Source: Gaertneriomyces semiglobifer
Taxonomy: Eukaryota; Chytridiomycota; Chytridiomycetes; Spizellomycetales; Spizellomycetaceae
Reading direction: 5' to 3'
Assembly (NCBI GenBank): GCA_025558075.1
Contig: JAHLKF010000036.1
Location: forward strand, 62,001-126,000
Length of the DNA: 64,000 nt
Shown here: positions 10,023-21,594 of the stretch, in pieces
Numbering within the stretch: the first letter of the stretch is position 1
Layout: each line of letters starts with the position of its first letter
Notes under the pieces: generated by a model
Databases searched by the model: none
Told to the model about the DNA's origin: nothing
The model's input: only the letters and a program-made list of their open reading frames with translations
Made by a program: the position numbers and the translations under genes

Positions 10023-11908
10023 ATGGGAACTCTCGGTTACCAGTCCCACATTGATTTCTTGCAAGAGCCCGAGTTTATGCGAGCGGACAGTAATAGGCGT
10101 TCATTTGACGCCACAAAGTCAGCCATGGAATTTTCTGGTCCTGTGAGCTCGTCTCTCAGAAAAGGCGGACCGGCGTTAGATGATTTTGAACCTATTTTGC
10201 GCGATGAATTAGGCTTGCTAGACTTTGAGGATGAGTTTGATTCACAGCGCGTAATGGCAGTGTCCCCTGCTCATAGTGAAGCGTTAGCCAGTTCATTGAC
10301 AATGTCTTCGGATGCTATGTTGACGATGTCACCGGTTTCGAAGGCTGGTCCTGCCACCGTGACGTCGACACTGAATATCGGGCAACCTGCCTCTGAGTCC
10401 GAGGTTTCTGGATTTGAAGAATTAATAGAATATGACGAACCGGGGGTGGTTTCAATGGGTGGTGGAGGCCAGGACCTTGCAGCCATGTCGAGTGTACGTG
10501 AACCCTCTGCATCTGGCGACTACCATATCCCATCTTCTAGTTCTTCCTCCTCAAGAAAAGATTCCGTTCTTTCGAGAGAGGTCAAAAGCATTGCTGAGGT
10601 AAAGCTGGCTAATTCTACTGGCGCGACTTATGAAGAAATTCAGAATGAAAGTTTGCATGAAAGCCCAGCCGAGCCAGTTGCAATAGGAGCGGAACCCGAA
10701 GGTGCTATCCCCAATGTGGCACTTGGTAATTTTGATTCGTCTCTGGGATCTCCCGGTCAAGATACCGATCTTATCGAGTACGTTGAAGAAGAGGATGAAG
10801 AGTATGATGATGAAGATGACGCATTGAATAATAGCCCTGTCGCACACCATTCGGTTAAGGAGCCACCGGAAACGGCTGATCTTCGCGAAGCAGACCTCAA
10901 GCAAGAGGGTGAATTTGAGTACGCTCCACTCCCTTGCGTACTGCTCGATTACCGTGGAGATACCCATGCATTGTTTAACTTGTATCCACTCAATCTCGAC
11001 CTCAAGCCCATATTTGATGAAGAAGAGTATGGAGGTAGCTTATTCGCAAGTGAGCTAACATATTTTATTACAGAGCTGAAAACTTATTTTGAAATTGAAA
11101 ACGATGTTTCTCTTGAATGCCCGGAGTTAGGTGTTGTCATCCATGAGGTTAGTCATTAGCCGACTCAAGTGCCTCTGCAGGGCGAGTTTACTCATGCTGG
11201 TTTTTGCAGAAGATGACTTGTGCGCTGGAGCTCTCAGTTAACAGGCTGTATGAATTCCACCTCGCCACGTTGATTCAACAGGGCGAGGCGGAAACCTCGG
11301 ATCGCCCATTGCAATTTAAGCTTCTCGAACAAGCCATGTCGATTGACAAGCGCCTTGCTGAGCTGGCTACGCTGGCGGTTGAAAGTAAGCTCTCGTCTTG
11401 CTTGGCGATTCATTTTCATGTATTAACGCGTGCCTCAGCTGGTGTCTCTTCGTACGCGGAGGAAGATCACAAAGGGGATACTGATGGGCACCAATACGAT
11501 GACTACGATGCACAGGAGGAGCACGAGTACCAAGATGTGCATCCTGCTGCGGAGGAATCGAATGGGACACGCCATCTCACCGGCACCACGTTGGGGTATC
11601 AAGCACCCAGTGATTTCGACTCGGTCAGCGTCGAAGGGATATCCTCGACAATGCCTTTCATATCTGGTGGGTACTAGCAGTCTCGCACTTCCGCTACTCT
11701 ACTCTGACACTCCTCTCCCATAACAGATCACAAGCTCTCTCCAGAGCAGCACGACCAGAGAGCATTGTCGCCAGTTTCGCACAGTTCTGTGCCAGAAAAG
11801 CGAGCGGCTGAGGATAGTGATCACGAAGGTAATTTAGCTATACGTGCTACCTCCTTGAACCGTTACTAAGCTTGAGCGCTAGGTGATGTAAAGCGGCCTC
11901 GTGTTTAA
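10023..11908 (+). CDS. Acidic, probably nuclear protein of unknown function
   Basis: Exons 10023-11147, 11210-11384, 11439-11666, 11727-11828 and 11883-11908 give 551 aa with matching phases; the last exon is only 26 nt and ends with the basic tail VKRPRV, a likely nuclear localisation signal. Residues 1-300 are disordered and acidic (EYVEEEDEEYDDED near 265). A folded-looking domain follows at about residues 300-430, beginning PCVLLDYRGDTHALFNLYP, with an alternating hydrophobic pattern and a helical part (LYEFHLATLIQQ). This acidic-arm plus compact-domain layout occurs in fungal proteins of unknown function, but I cannot assign a family. ATG 10023 is the first in-frame Met; the frame is open upstream to 9972 without an ATG. 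Intron 11385-11438 has length divisible by three, so reading through it would not break the frame. Confidence 0.75.
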
Positions 11909-13545
11909 TCCATGTCCATAGCTATATTGCTGTGGAGAAAAGATACCGCTGAAACGCCGCACGCTCTGTGGCGGAAAGGTCAACTACTTACTTATGTCGC
12001 GCTAGTACGTCGCCTTATACCCACCAACAGCCGGATTTTGCTCAGCCGCGTTCCTCACTACGGCGCATAACAACGTTCTTCCGGCATGGTACATTACATT
12101 TAAGTATGATTCATCTGAAACGTTCATTTACAGTACTTGGTATCGCAATTGAGGAGCTCTTCTGTGGAATTAGTCCGCATCGGATGCGACGCCACGAGCC
12201 TGAACAACGGGACATCATTTGGGGATGGTTGGTTGCTTTTGGGCGGAGTAAAGAAGCTACCTTAGATCGTTTCTGGCAATTGGAAATAGTGTGAGGTTAT
12301 GGATATTGGACAGAACCGCTGTCTGAGGCCCAATAACCCTGCTATTGCTGATTATGCTTGTATATTGTTCTAATTGTTTTTTTGTTTGTACAAACTAAAT
12401 ATGAACTGGTCAACCGAGTGAGCTGTTGGTCATTTAGAGTACCCGATTGTCCGCGGACATGAGCGTTTAACCGAACTTTACCAAAGATATCATATCATAG
12501 TTCGTTGAAATTGAGGCTTCGAAACCCTACCCCGTCACAAGCCTTTTTGGGCTTGTTCGATGTGATCAGTGACTTGGATCAACGCCTTGCCGCAGCTTCC
12601 ACTTCTTCCTCTTCCGTCATCTTTGATTCTTTGCAGAATGCTAAAGCGCTAATTCTGGCGCGGGGCTTGAATCGAAGATACGAAACATGCCAGACGCATG
12701 AACCTCGATCCATCGAATGCTGGAAAGGACGAGGGAGATTCTGCGTTTGCAAACCTTCCACGGCTCATGATTCACCGCCTACTTTTTGCATCATGGATGC
12801 ATTGGGGGGTAGTATGAAGCGTGTCTGAGTTGAAAGCTTTCACCCATTTCAAAGCTCGGTCAAAGACCCGCGCGCGTCAATGTCTGACCGTTTCTGTGCC
12901 ACTTTTCAACATGACTGGGCCACATTGCCGTTTTGCCGAACACGCGGTGCGCTCGGTTCCTTCAACGAAACCGGCTCCAAATTTCATCTGCGATGCCCCC
13001 CGCTCCCGTAAAGCCCATTATGATCGTATTTCTGCCAAAGTGTTTGCAGGCATGGTTCATTCAGAATCTTCATTCAGGTCCCGCAAGGCCTGTCCAGCGG
13101 ATCAGCAAATGAATGGTGTGGTGACTTCTTATTACGGGACCTCTGTTTTTTTTTTCCCCATTTGACAATGGTTCGCGAGGTCGACTGAGAATAAAGTTTT
13201 TTCCCATGAAACATGTTCCAGAAACAACCCCGGGTACTTTTTTACTGTTGTAAAACTGTGCCCCTCGCCCGCAGGCACGAATCATTGAGCGTTGGTCGGG
13301 ACCAATTATGCCCGCGAGGAACCCGAGTTGGAATGATGATGAGGTGTGTTGGCTGGTAGTAGATGCGAACCATGACTAGTACTACTACGCGAACTAGCAG
13401 CCGATGTGGATCTGGATCTGGTATAAAAGGAAGGACGGTGAAGGTCCTTCCCGTCCTCATCTTCATCGCACACTGCTCAGAGCAACAACACTCATAAGTT
13501 ATCAATTCTAATCATCTCATACATTATATACATTTATATACAACC
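11909..13545. other. Long intergenic region, no supported gene
   Basis: About 1.6 kb. Open frames at 11968-12294, 12505-12828 and 12821-13165 on the plus strand have no recognisable domains and cannot be joined into a convincing gene. The last part is the promoter of the LPMO gene, with a TATA box at 13422. Confidence 0.4.
13422..13430 (+). promoter_or_regulatory. TATA box of LPMO gene
   Basis: TATAAAAGG lies about 115-125 bp upstream of ATG 13546, a strong core-promoter match, consistent with a highly or inducibly expressed secreted enzyme. Confidence 0.6.
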
Positions 13546-14565
13546 ATGTACAAGCTGGCTCTTGTTTCCTTGTTTGCTCTCGCATCTGGCGTCAGCGCCC
13601 ATATGCGTATGGACGCTCCTCGTCCTCGCGGTCATGTGAGTCCTCCTGTCGGCAAGCCGGACTTTGACCTCGTCAGCCCTCTGAACGGACAAGATCGTGT
13701 CTTCCCCTGCGGCGGTAAACCCGCTGGCGCCAGTCAGCTCACCGTAGCTGCCGGTTCGTCTGTCACCGCTTCCATCGTCGGCGGAGCCAACCACGGCGGT
13801 GGTCACTGTCAGTTTGCCCTCTCCAAGGATGGAGGACGCAACTTTGTTGTTGTTAAGGACGTGATTGGATCCTGCATCCGCAACGGACCGGAGAGCTTCA
13901 ACGTTCAGATCCCGTCCTCTTTCCCTGCCGGAGACGCTATCTTTGCTTGGTCCTGGATCAACTCGATCGGTAACCGCGAGTACTACATGAACTGTGCCGA
14001 CATCACTATCACTGGTGGTGGCAGTGGATTCACGGGACCCGAGCTGTTTGTTGCCAACCTTCCGTAAGTTTTGTGTTGTTCCTGACAATGTGGCCTAGTA
14101 CTTTTGTCTTACTTTGCTCTATTCAGTGGCCGCCCGACTGTTCCCGAGTTCCCAAGTGGCACGGCTACCGGTTCTGAAGGGTTTGCGACGCGCCGGCAGA
14201 TCACCGTCGGCTCCTCTGGCGGTGCGCCAGCCCCGGCGCCTCCTCAGCAACCGGCCCCGCGTCCCACCAGCACTCGTGCTCCGGGAGCTCCGCAACCCAC
14301 TCGAGCACCCCAGCAACCGCCAACTCCCGCGCCCGCTCCAGCTCCAGCTCCAGCTCCTGCTCCTGCTCCAGCACCAGCACCAGCACCAGCACCAGCTCCA
14401 GCTCCAGGAAACTCACTCAACGGCCGTTGCGGTCCTGAAGTGAACGCCAAATGCGCTGCTGGTAACTGCTGCTCTCGTTTCGGATACTGTGGAGCTACCG
14501 ACTCGCACTGTGGTGCCGGTTGCAACCCCGCATTCGGACTCTGCCGCCGTGCACTTCGTGCTTAA
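13546..14565 (+). CDS. Secreted AA11-type lytic polysaccharide monooxygenase with CBM18 chitin-binding domain
   Basis: Copper enzyme predicted to cleave chitin oxidatively outside the cell. Exons 13546-14063 and 14127-14565 (63-nt intron) give 318 aa. Signal peptide is residues 1-18, cut before His19 (SGVSA|HMRM), which places the N-terminal His of the copper histidine brace. The second brace His lies in NHGGGHCQF and the axial Tyr region in REYYMNC; both match the AA11 pattern. After the catalytic domain (to about residue 170) come a Ser/Thr-containing stretch and an Ala-Pro repeat linker, then a C-terminal hevein-like CBM18 with eight Cys (CGPE...CAAGNCC...YCG...C...GC...LC). The intron separates the catalytic module from the linker. 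Function is inferred from motifs; activity on chitin is the known AA11 role. Confidence 0.87.
14323..14407 (+). repeat. Ala-Pro coding repeat (linker of LPMO)
   Basis: About 85 bp of GCTCCA/GCACCA/GCTCCT hexamers encode an (Ala-Pro)n spacer between the catalytic and chitin-binding modules. Synonymous variants (GCT, GCA, CCA, CCT) occur in blocks, as expected from unequal exchange of short units. On the opposite strand it makes a spurious Gly-Ala open frame. Confidence 0.9.
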
Positions 14566-16116
14566 AGCCTATCATTGCGTTGTTGACCAGCGTGATGTTC
14601 CGAACCTCTTCTGTTAGACGCCGGTCGTCCATGATGGTTTTATCAGTTTTGCTTGGTCTTTGAGAGATTGAGAGATGGGAAAAGATGATGGCAGGACCAT
14701 CTGTGTAGTAATATTGTTGCTCCTTTTGTCGAGTTGATGACTGGTACATCTAGTTGATCTTTTGGGTCGCATCATTACATAATAGATTTCATTATTAGAC
14801 GGTTATATTATTTGGGTAGAACATCTCACTTTAAAAAAGAAAATACCATTTTTGTTCATTCTTAAACGATCCATTTGCTACCAAGCGATCCCATTTGCTA
14901 CTAGGGCATCTTCTTCCAGAACGGCAGCTGTACATGTAATGCGCCAAGAATGGAGTCACTGGGTTCCCCTTCAACTGTTCAACATCAATGCCGACGTTCG
15001 TCGGACAGCACCCCCAAATCCACACACAGACCCTTCGTAGGTGCATGCTCTACTCACAACCCCAAGAACCTTCTTTCTTATACCTCCCTCCCTCCCTTCC
15101 CGCCGCCATGGATAACCCCACTACCATGACATTAAATAACCTGCGTAATAACCCGCTTCATTTAATAAGCCTAAATACGCAGTTTTAATAACCTTTCACT
15201 AACTTTGCACACGCAAACGCGCCGTGAATATTCCAGCGAGATTCTTCTGTCAAGACGCTTCCTTTTGTTGCAAGGAAACTTTGACGAACGATTTCTGCAA
15301 GACTTCGAACAGCTGGCTGCTGCTTCCTGCTATTGCTGCTAGGTGTTGCTGCTAATAGCTTACAGTAACTGACTGACGGTGACGGACGGACGGTTATTAG
15401 TGTGAATGGTAGTAGTAGTGGGATTGCATTGCATTGCCCAATTTGCTTGTGTGTCGTAGAAACAGATAGTAAAACCACCCACCCAACCACCACCCATTGA
15501 TTGCATGCTAGCTGCCTGGCGACCACTGTGTATGTATTTCTGTCCGTCTCTCTGCATCCGTATGTGTGTCTGTGTGTGTGTGTGTGGAAAGGACACTGGC
15601 AGGGCTGCACACAAGCATAACAGCTGTACCCGTTCTCAATAGTCTTTCTGCAGAGCACAGCAGCGAAGCCGAACTCTAAAAAGACTTTTCCTACCTTCCC
15701 TTCTCACCTCGGCCAAATCATACCAACATTGTCCGGCTGCCTCAAAAGATAACCTTGCTACCTACGCTATTCTTAGGCGCTGCTGGAATTTTGACACCCA
15801 ACTTCGAGAAAGACGCCTAACCGGCCTACTTTTAGCAGCAGCTGCTCATCAATCGCCCCCATTTTTTTCAAATCACCTGCGACTGTCCCTTCGTCGGATT
15901 GCTACGCAATTTCAGAAGCCATGTGGGGTGTGTCCCGTTAGGGCCGGCTTCACAACCAGCAACTCGGATCAGTTGCCCCTTTGGTGCATTCTGGTGGTGA
16001 CTTCTACTACCCTTCGGCCGCCCTCTACCGTATTCGTCGACCCCGGCTCTCACTGGCCCTCTTGCTTGTGGAATCATTGAAAAACCTGCAGACTCGCCCC
16101 TTCAGGACATATCCCA
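14566..16116. other. Long intergenic region, no gene seen
   Basis: About 1.55 kb between the LPMO gene and the cyclin gene. It contains a short TG microsatellite around 15563-15586 and pyrimidine-rich stretches. Open frames here (for example minus strand 15185-15658) have no recognisable domains. The right part is probably the promoter and long leader of the cyclin gene, as is common for cyclins; this is inference. Confidence 0.4.
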
Positions 16117-18141
16117 ATGGCTCACCAATGCTTTTCCGTGTCTGGTCCTGCTGCTCTCAGCACTTCGGCTCCCGTCAATGTGATTGCGCCTGCTGCCATT
16201 CCACCATCCACCGCCGCCGCGGCATCACCCTCCGCTATTCACCGCTCAAACCCTGCAAGCAACACATCGTTGACTCGCTCTGCCTCGACTGCGTCCAAAC
16301 GGTCATTGTCTGCACGAAAAAGTGCTGCATCGGCTTCCAAGGCATCGTATTCACGGGTCTCTCGATTGGTCGCAACTGTCGTTCATCTGATGATACATCA
16401 GTTCTCTCTGCCGCCGTCACAGTTCTCCCCACCGGTGAAGTCTTCCTACTGGTTAGCGCTGGCCAAGGCAGCTTTAGGGACAAGCATTCCACGACCAAGT
16501 GCAGCCTTGTTCGCTTTCGCGCAACGTGTGATTTCTAATTCGAAACTCTCCTTACCCGTCATTCTCGTGGCTCTCAAGTACGTGGAAACATTTCTTGTTG
16601 CATTGAGAACACAACCGGCCGGTACCTCGAACAGACCGCCTGGCACGCCACCATTGTTGGATTTAAGACTGGACACTGCCGTTGAATTCAACGTTTTACT
16701 GGGAGCGCTCATGGCCGCAAACAAATTCTTGGATGATTCCCGTTACTCGAACCGTTGGTGGGCCAAAGTTGCCGAAATGCCGATACCACGCGTCAATCAC
16801 GTCGAAATGGCGTTTCTGGACGGATTGTCGTTTCGTTTGCATATCCACGAGGACACGTACGTTGGATGGGTGCGTTCCTTACAGAAGCTGGCGGGCTGGT
16901 TGGAGGAGGAATCCATGTCGACAGCAGCTGCATCAGACGGCGCTGTGGCGATCAAGGCGCTTGTGCAACCGACACTACCCAATGTGCCAGCTGTGCATCT
17001 GCAGCCATCCCCTTCGCCCGTTGCGGTATGCGCCATTCCAGTGCCTGCGCCGTCACCCATTCCTTCACCGTATCTGCTATCCAACAATCCACCATCATCT
17101 CACTTTGTCAACGATGCCATGAGTATATCCCCCGTTACGTTTGTACCTCCGCTGAATGGACTCGGTGGAAACGCGCAAGTCATACCCGTACCCCTTTCGC
17201 CGGCTTCGTCACGCCACTCTGGAATGGCGTCGCCGCACTCTGCAAATGGGTATTCAAGTAGCATATCAAGAGCTTCGCCTCTTGGATTTTCGAAGGCATT
17301 CCTTCAGCCGTCCTCATCGCCTCGAATGCGTGGACCTTATTCGTCGTCTCCACACCAGGACCCTACTCCCTTACGCCCTGACAGTAGCGCAGCTAGGAAA
17401 AAGCGAGCCGATCCTTTACTGGGCATACGTACAACGCACTTGAATCGCACAGCACCGTATCAATCACTACAGCCTCATGCGACTGGTACTCAGCCGTCTG
17501 CAATAACCTCACAGATGATATGCGAATCTCATGTGGTGGACGAGCTGGAGGCCACGGCGTTGTCGCAGCCGTTCGCTAAAGACCAATGGCATCCCTCTCA
17601 GCAGTTGACGCAACGAACACAGTCAGCCCCGTACGATCTGAGCCAACCGTCATGGATTATACCCAACAGATTACGCCATCGGGACAGCATAGGATCGATG
17701 TACTCTATCGCCTCGCATTCATCTGCCTCATCTGCAGCATCATCTTTTGAAGCGTTTTTGCATCAGCAGAGCTTGTTGGAAAGAATGTTGGAGGATGGCA
17801 CGGAAGAACCGGTCGGAGCAGAGTCTACCTCTACAGCAGTGGTTCCTAGCAGCGGATCAAGCATGGGCACCGCTAGTAGCTTCGGTAGCACTTCAACACG
17901 CACTAGTGTTGCCACCGGAAGTACCGTGCCAAGTATTCCTACCAGCAGTGACTGTCCACCAGTGACGGTATCTATGGTTGCCAAAAGCACAAGAGCTGTG
18001 GAATTATCTCTCTGTACGCAGTTAGATGTTCTCCCGTCGGGCGCTAATGCGAGGATGGAGGTACTGAACGCCACCGATGCGCCATACTTGCCTAGTGCGG
18101 AAGCCATGGAGGTGGATCAACCTAAAAGTGGACAGGGTTAA
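16117..18141 (+). CDS. PHO80/Pcl-type cyclin with long disordered C-terminus
   Basis: Single-exon gene, 674 aa. A cyclin box of the PHO80-like family spans about residues 80-260; the diagnostic segment is KFLDDSRYSNRWWAKV, where family members have the Tyr-Ser-Asn motif that helps bind a Pho85-type kinase, followed by the helix IPRVNHVEMAFLDGLSF. Upstream is a Ser/Ala-rich N-terminus; downstream about 400 residues are Ser/Pro-rich and low-complexity with many SP and TP sites, so the partner kinase may phosphorylate this tail. In yeast, Pcl cyclins with Pho85 act in phosphate response, cell-cycle start and glycogen control; which role applies here cannot be read from sequence. ATG 16117 is the first in frame, after a pyrimidine-rich region. 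Confidence 0.85.
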   Translation: MAHQCFSVSGPAALSTSAPVNVIAPAAIPPSTAAAASPSAIHRSNPASNTSLTRSASTASKRSLSARKSAASASKASYSRVSRLVATVVHLMIHQFSLPPSQFSPPVKSSYWLALAKAALGTSIPRPSAALFAFAQRVISNSKLSLPVILVALKYVETFLVALRTQPAGTSNRPPGTPPLLDLRLDTAVEFNVLLGALMAANKFLDDSRYSNRWWAKVAEMPIPRVNHVEMAFLDGLSFRLHIHEDTYVGWVRSLQKLAGWLEEESMSTAAASDGAVAIKALVQPTLPNVPAVHLQPSPSPVAVCAIPVPAPSPIPSPYLLSNNPPSSHFVNDAMSISPVTFVPPLNGLGGNAQVIPVPLSPASSRHSGMASPHSANGYSSSISRASPLGFSKAFLQPSSSPRMRGPYSSSPHQDPTPLRPDSSAARKKRADPLLGIRTTHLNRTAPYQSLQPHATGTQPSAITSQMICESHVVDELEATALSQPFAKDQWHPSQQLTQRTQSAPYDLSQPSWIIPNRLRHRDSIGSMYSIASHSSASSAASSFEAFLHQQSLLERMLEDGTEEPVGAESTSTAVVPSSGSSMGTASSFGSTSTRTSVATGSTVPSIPTSSDCPPVTVSMVAKSTRAVELSLCTQLDVLPSGANARMEVLNATDAPYLPSAEAMEVDQPKSGQG

Positions 18142-18359
18142 GGGCAAAAGGCTTTCACCTACATATATACATATATTAATTGTTGCCGTTCAATCACTTG
18201 TACTTGTACATTCTAATTATTGACTCGCGTATGCGTTTGCCTCACTTATGCAAAGTAACTTCTAATCCCGAGGGAAAGCACAGTGATGAATTCCGATCAT
18301 TTATCTACATGACGAATGACATGCACAACCACCACTATCTGCCAGACCATCTAGTTCAT

Positions 18360-19275
18360 TCAAAGTAAGGCAGCGAGAGCCACAGCCGCTATACCTGTGA
18401 GCCCTTGCTGCAAAACAGCACCTGTGACGGCCGAGCTTTTCTCTGAGTCTTTCTGTCCATTCTTATCGTTGCTGTCTGCAGGTGGGGTCGACGAAGCGGT
18501 GGGTACTGGCGAAGTCACCGTCCCTGTCGGAAGAACGGTTCCGTTGATGACTGGTAAAGGTTGATCAACAGCCCCAGGTGCCAAGACGCAAATGGACTTG
18601 GCGGGCTGCCATTCCACAAGCGGTCCCTCGCAGTTGGCATGAGCGCGCACGACTTTCTCATCGCGACACACGGTGCACTTGTCATCACTAGAAGAGGAAA
18701 ACCGTCAAAAAAATCCACCCAGATAGTCGAGGACAGGGGTACAATAGCAGGAATACTTACTCGCACCACTGTACTACACCTGCTGCCGAATTACAGAACG
18801 CTTTGAAGTACATGCCTGGTTCCATAACGTGACAAAGCCCGTCAGCGGCGTACGTAGTTTGGGTAATAGTGGTCTCGCCATTGGCAGTACTGCATTGGGG
18901 TTGATTCAGATATTGGTTAATGGTGAGGTAGTTGGCACCAGGGATCTTCTCTCCTTGAGCAGAGGGCGGAAAGTACGGCGTATCCGAAACGTCGGCGTTG
19001 CTGCCAACCGGATCACAGCCTGTCCCTTCTGAAGACAAGACGGCGCCTTCCTTCGCTTTGATCTCACAGACCTCATTGATGGGAATAGGCCGGCCGCCAG
19101 GACATGGAGCATGAGGCGAAAAGACGTGGGTTTGATATCCGATACCGGCAGAGCAATCGGTCGTCGTGTAGTAAACGCGACGGCCCCAGCTACCTTGAGC
19201 GCATGCTGCCGGCAGTTGCGAGGAAATGATACCTAGGCTCGCTAATAACAGGACGATGGGCGATCCCCTCAACAT
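18360..19275 (-). CDS. Secreted Cys-rich, probably GPI-anchored surface protein
   Basis: Exons 19275-18761 and 18687-18360 (73-nt intron) give 280 aa. The N-terminus is a signal peptide (hydrophobic LLLASLGIISS, likely cleavage after AACAQ or close by). The mature part has about a dozen Cys in an unrecognised spacing (for example TTDCSAG, APCPGG, NEVCEI, TGCDP, QWCDDDKCTVC), suggesting a disulfide-stab­ilised extracellular fold. A Thr/Ser/Pro/Gly-rich stalk follows, and the last ~20 residues end in a hydrophobic tail (TGIAAVALAALL) without a basic cytosolic end, the usual GPI-attachment signal. The protein is therefore probably displayed on the cell surface or wall. I do not recognise a named domain. 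It ends tail-to-tail with the cyclin gene, about 220 bp apart. Confidence 0.78.
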
Positions 19276-19978
19276 ATTGCAAACGCGATTGATGAAGTGC
19301 TAGTGATATGACTGCGGCGTCCGCTGTGGAAGAGCTCAATAGAATCGTGCAAAAACATTCGCAGCACACGCTTTGTCCGTTCAACTTTTGAGTGAATTCC
19401 CGTCCATGATGTTTCCTGCTCCATAGTATGGAATCCATTCTGAAGATGGAAGCGGAACGCCGCACAGACCGCCGCGCCACAGCCAAATACGTTGCTGCGT
19501 GGTCCATTAATAGCCCATGGCCGCATACTATAGTGGTCACGTGATGTTCTCCTGAAGGCCAAAGAAAGCAGAATGTCTCCACATGCAGCTATCAAGACAA
19601 GCTGCTGATCAAATGTCAATTACTTATTCTGCAAAGGCAGCATCCTGATGATAAGAAAGGAAACACCAATGTACTTTATGTTGAAAAATAATGTCATCAG
19701 CAAACTTGTTTTGCATGTACACTAAGCTTCCAAGAAGTACGAATGGACTACGCAGGATACCACCTCCAACTTGAACTTCCGATAGGTCGAAGTGGATGTC
19801 TGAGTCAGATGTGCTGCAGTCATATGGCAAACATAGAGATAAGAAGGCTGTCAATGTGATAAACTTGGTGGACAGCTAACTGCACCTTACAACTTGCCAA
19901 AGATGGGTTACAATTCAATGTATTTTAACCTATCTTTACCGTGCCAACATATTCAAAATGTTCCATCTTGTCTTTTTA

Positions 19979-20042
19979 TAACACATTTTGTCTAACAGGA
20001 TCCATTTGCATAACACATTTTGTCTAACAGGATCCATTTGCA
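19979..20042. repeat. Perfect 32-bp tandem duplication
   Basis: Two adjacent identical copies of a 32-bp unit beginning TAACACATTTTGTCTAACAG (19979-20010 and 20011-20042) within the CpG-poor island. Identity implies a recent local duplication. Confidence 0.95.
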
Positions 20043-21594
20043 AGAGTCCATAGGAGCCTTCTCAGAATGTACAATTGTGTTTTACTCTTCTGAAATCTTT
20101 ATCAAAACAGTGTTCCCAGACTAGCAAACGCAAACATTTTTAGTACCACAAAACTTTTTAGTACCACAGAAAGCAATGCCTCAAACATCACCAGAAGTTT
20201 TGGATTATTTCATTCAAGATCTGAGGTAAGTTTCATCTTTGTATCCCACATCATCTCTTACAGAAACACTCAGCTATTCTATTTCTGTTGATGTTTTGGC
20301 AAACAGTGCTGTTTGTGAGGTATCACTTGACGATGCCGATTACAACTGATTGTGGCACCTATCTGAAGCATTGAGCAAAGTTATGCATAGTATGTACAGA
20401 GAGTTCTTGTCCAGGAATAATGCAAAATTTGGGTTAGTGAGATCACTCATGGATTGCTGGAATTGTCAGAGCTTGTCCAGCAGTAGGGTTACAGCTGCTC
20501 CCTTTCATGTACGAAAGTGATCATCTGTTTGATTTTGACTGTAATACATACATTATGACTAGTCCCTCATCTCAAAGTAACTACAGGATAAGCTAAGAAA
20601 AGCACAACACTGCATTGGAATTCAAAACCATCTTGAATTGGGCAGAATACTTGATTTAGCTACTTCTACCTATCATGTCATCCAAAGGTGGTTTACAGTG
20701 TTACGTAGTAGGATTCCAAAAGCCAAAATGTACATGTACCCAGGCAAGACCATATGAATATCAAGGTAATTCAAATATATGGATGCTACTTGGTAGAGAG
20801 TCATAGACAGTTTCTGAATGCAGTCTTACCAAGCTGGGAAGGTTTTGAAACCTAAAAGTGCACTTCTGACATATCCTTCCATATATAAGAACCCATCAGT
20901 TCATTGCCCCATTGCCTATCATTGAATGGACAATTTTCCAATGCACTGGCATTCAGTGGTAATGTTGGGTTCTTTTTATTTACATGTGCACGTAGCCATT
21001 CAGTTTCAGCACCATACATTTTTTCACCTAGCATGTTAGGTGAATTTTCACGTTCTGTTTGGAGCTCCTTTTTCGGTGGTTTTGGGTCAACACTTTGACA
21101 CCACTAAATACACAACTGAAAGAGATCATAATGAGAGTAACCATTTCAACACATCCTGGCATGCAACTGAAAGTAAATGAAGGAGACCTGATGACTGAAC
21201 CCACGTGACTGAACCCAAGTGAAAGGGTTATCAAAACAGCAAAGTGCAGATGTATTGAGGCTGATTGGTGTTGCCTATCAAGGCCATGCATTCTATTTCT
21301 CATACTTGTCAGTATCACACACACTTGCACTGGTTATGTTATTTCACACTGGGTTACTACAACTTTATCAGAAGGGAACTTCTCCACTACCACTGAGATG
21401 TATTGTGAACAATCAAGCATTTGTGAATACTGATCATCAGAAGGTTCTCCTCAAATTCCACATTGTAGGTCTTACTCAGTCCCATGTTGGATTGTTCCTG
21501 TGGTGCCAACATCAACAGGGCATGCATGGTAGTGAAGCTTGTAGGTGGTTTCCAAAGTGACACTTCCCAGTTATAGAACAAAGCGCTCTGCAAG

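Noticed and set aside
12505..13165. Two plus-strand open frames as a possible small gene
   Set aside because: No domain, no compatible splice sites found and low-complexity content; treated as intergenic.
13534..14088. 184-aa open frame antisense to the LPMO gene
   Set aside because: It is the shadow of a GC-biased, strongly selected coding strand; the sense strand has signal peptide, copper site and a consistent intron.
14244..14525. Minus-strand Gly-Ala repeat protein
   Set aside because: It is the complement of the Ala-Pro linker and CBM18 coding sequence.
15185..15658. 157-aa minus-strand open frame upstream of the cyclin gene
   Set aside because: Composition follows a TG microsatellite and Cys/His-rich low complexity; no domain or splice structure.
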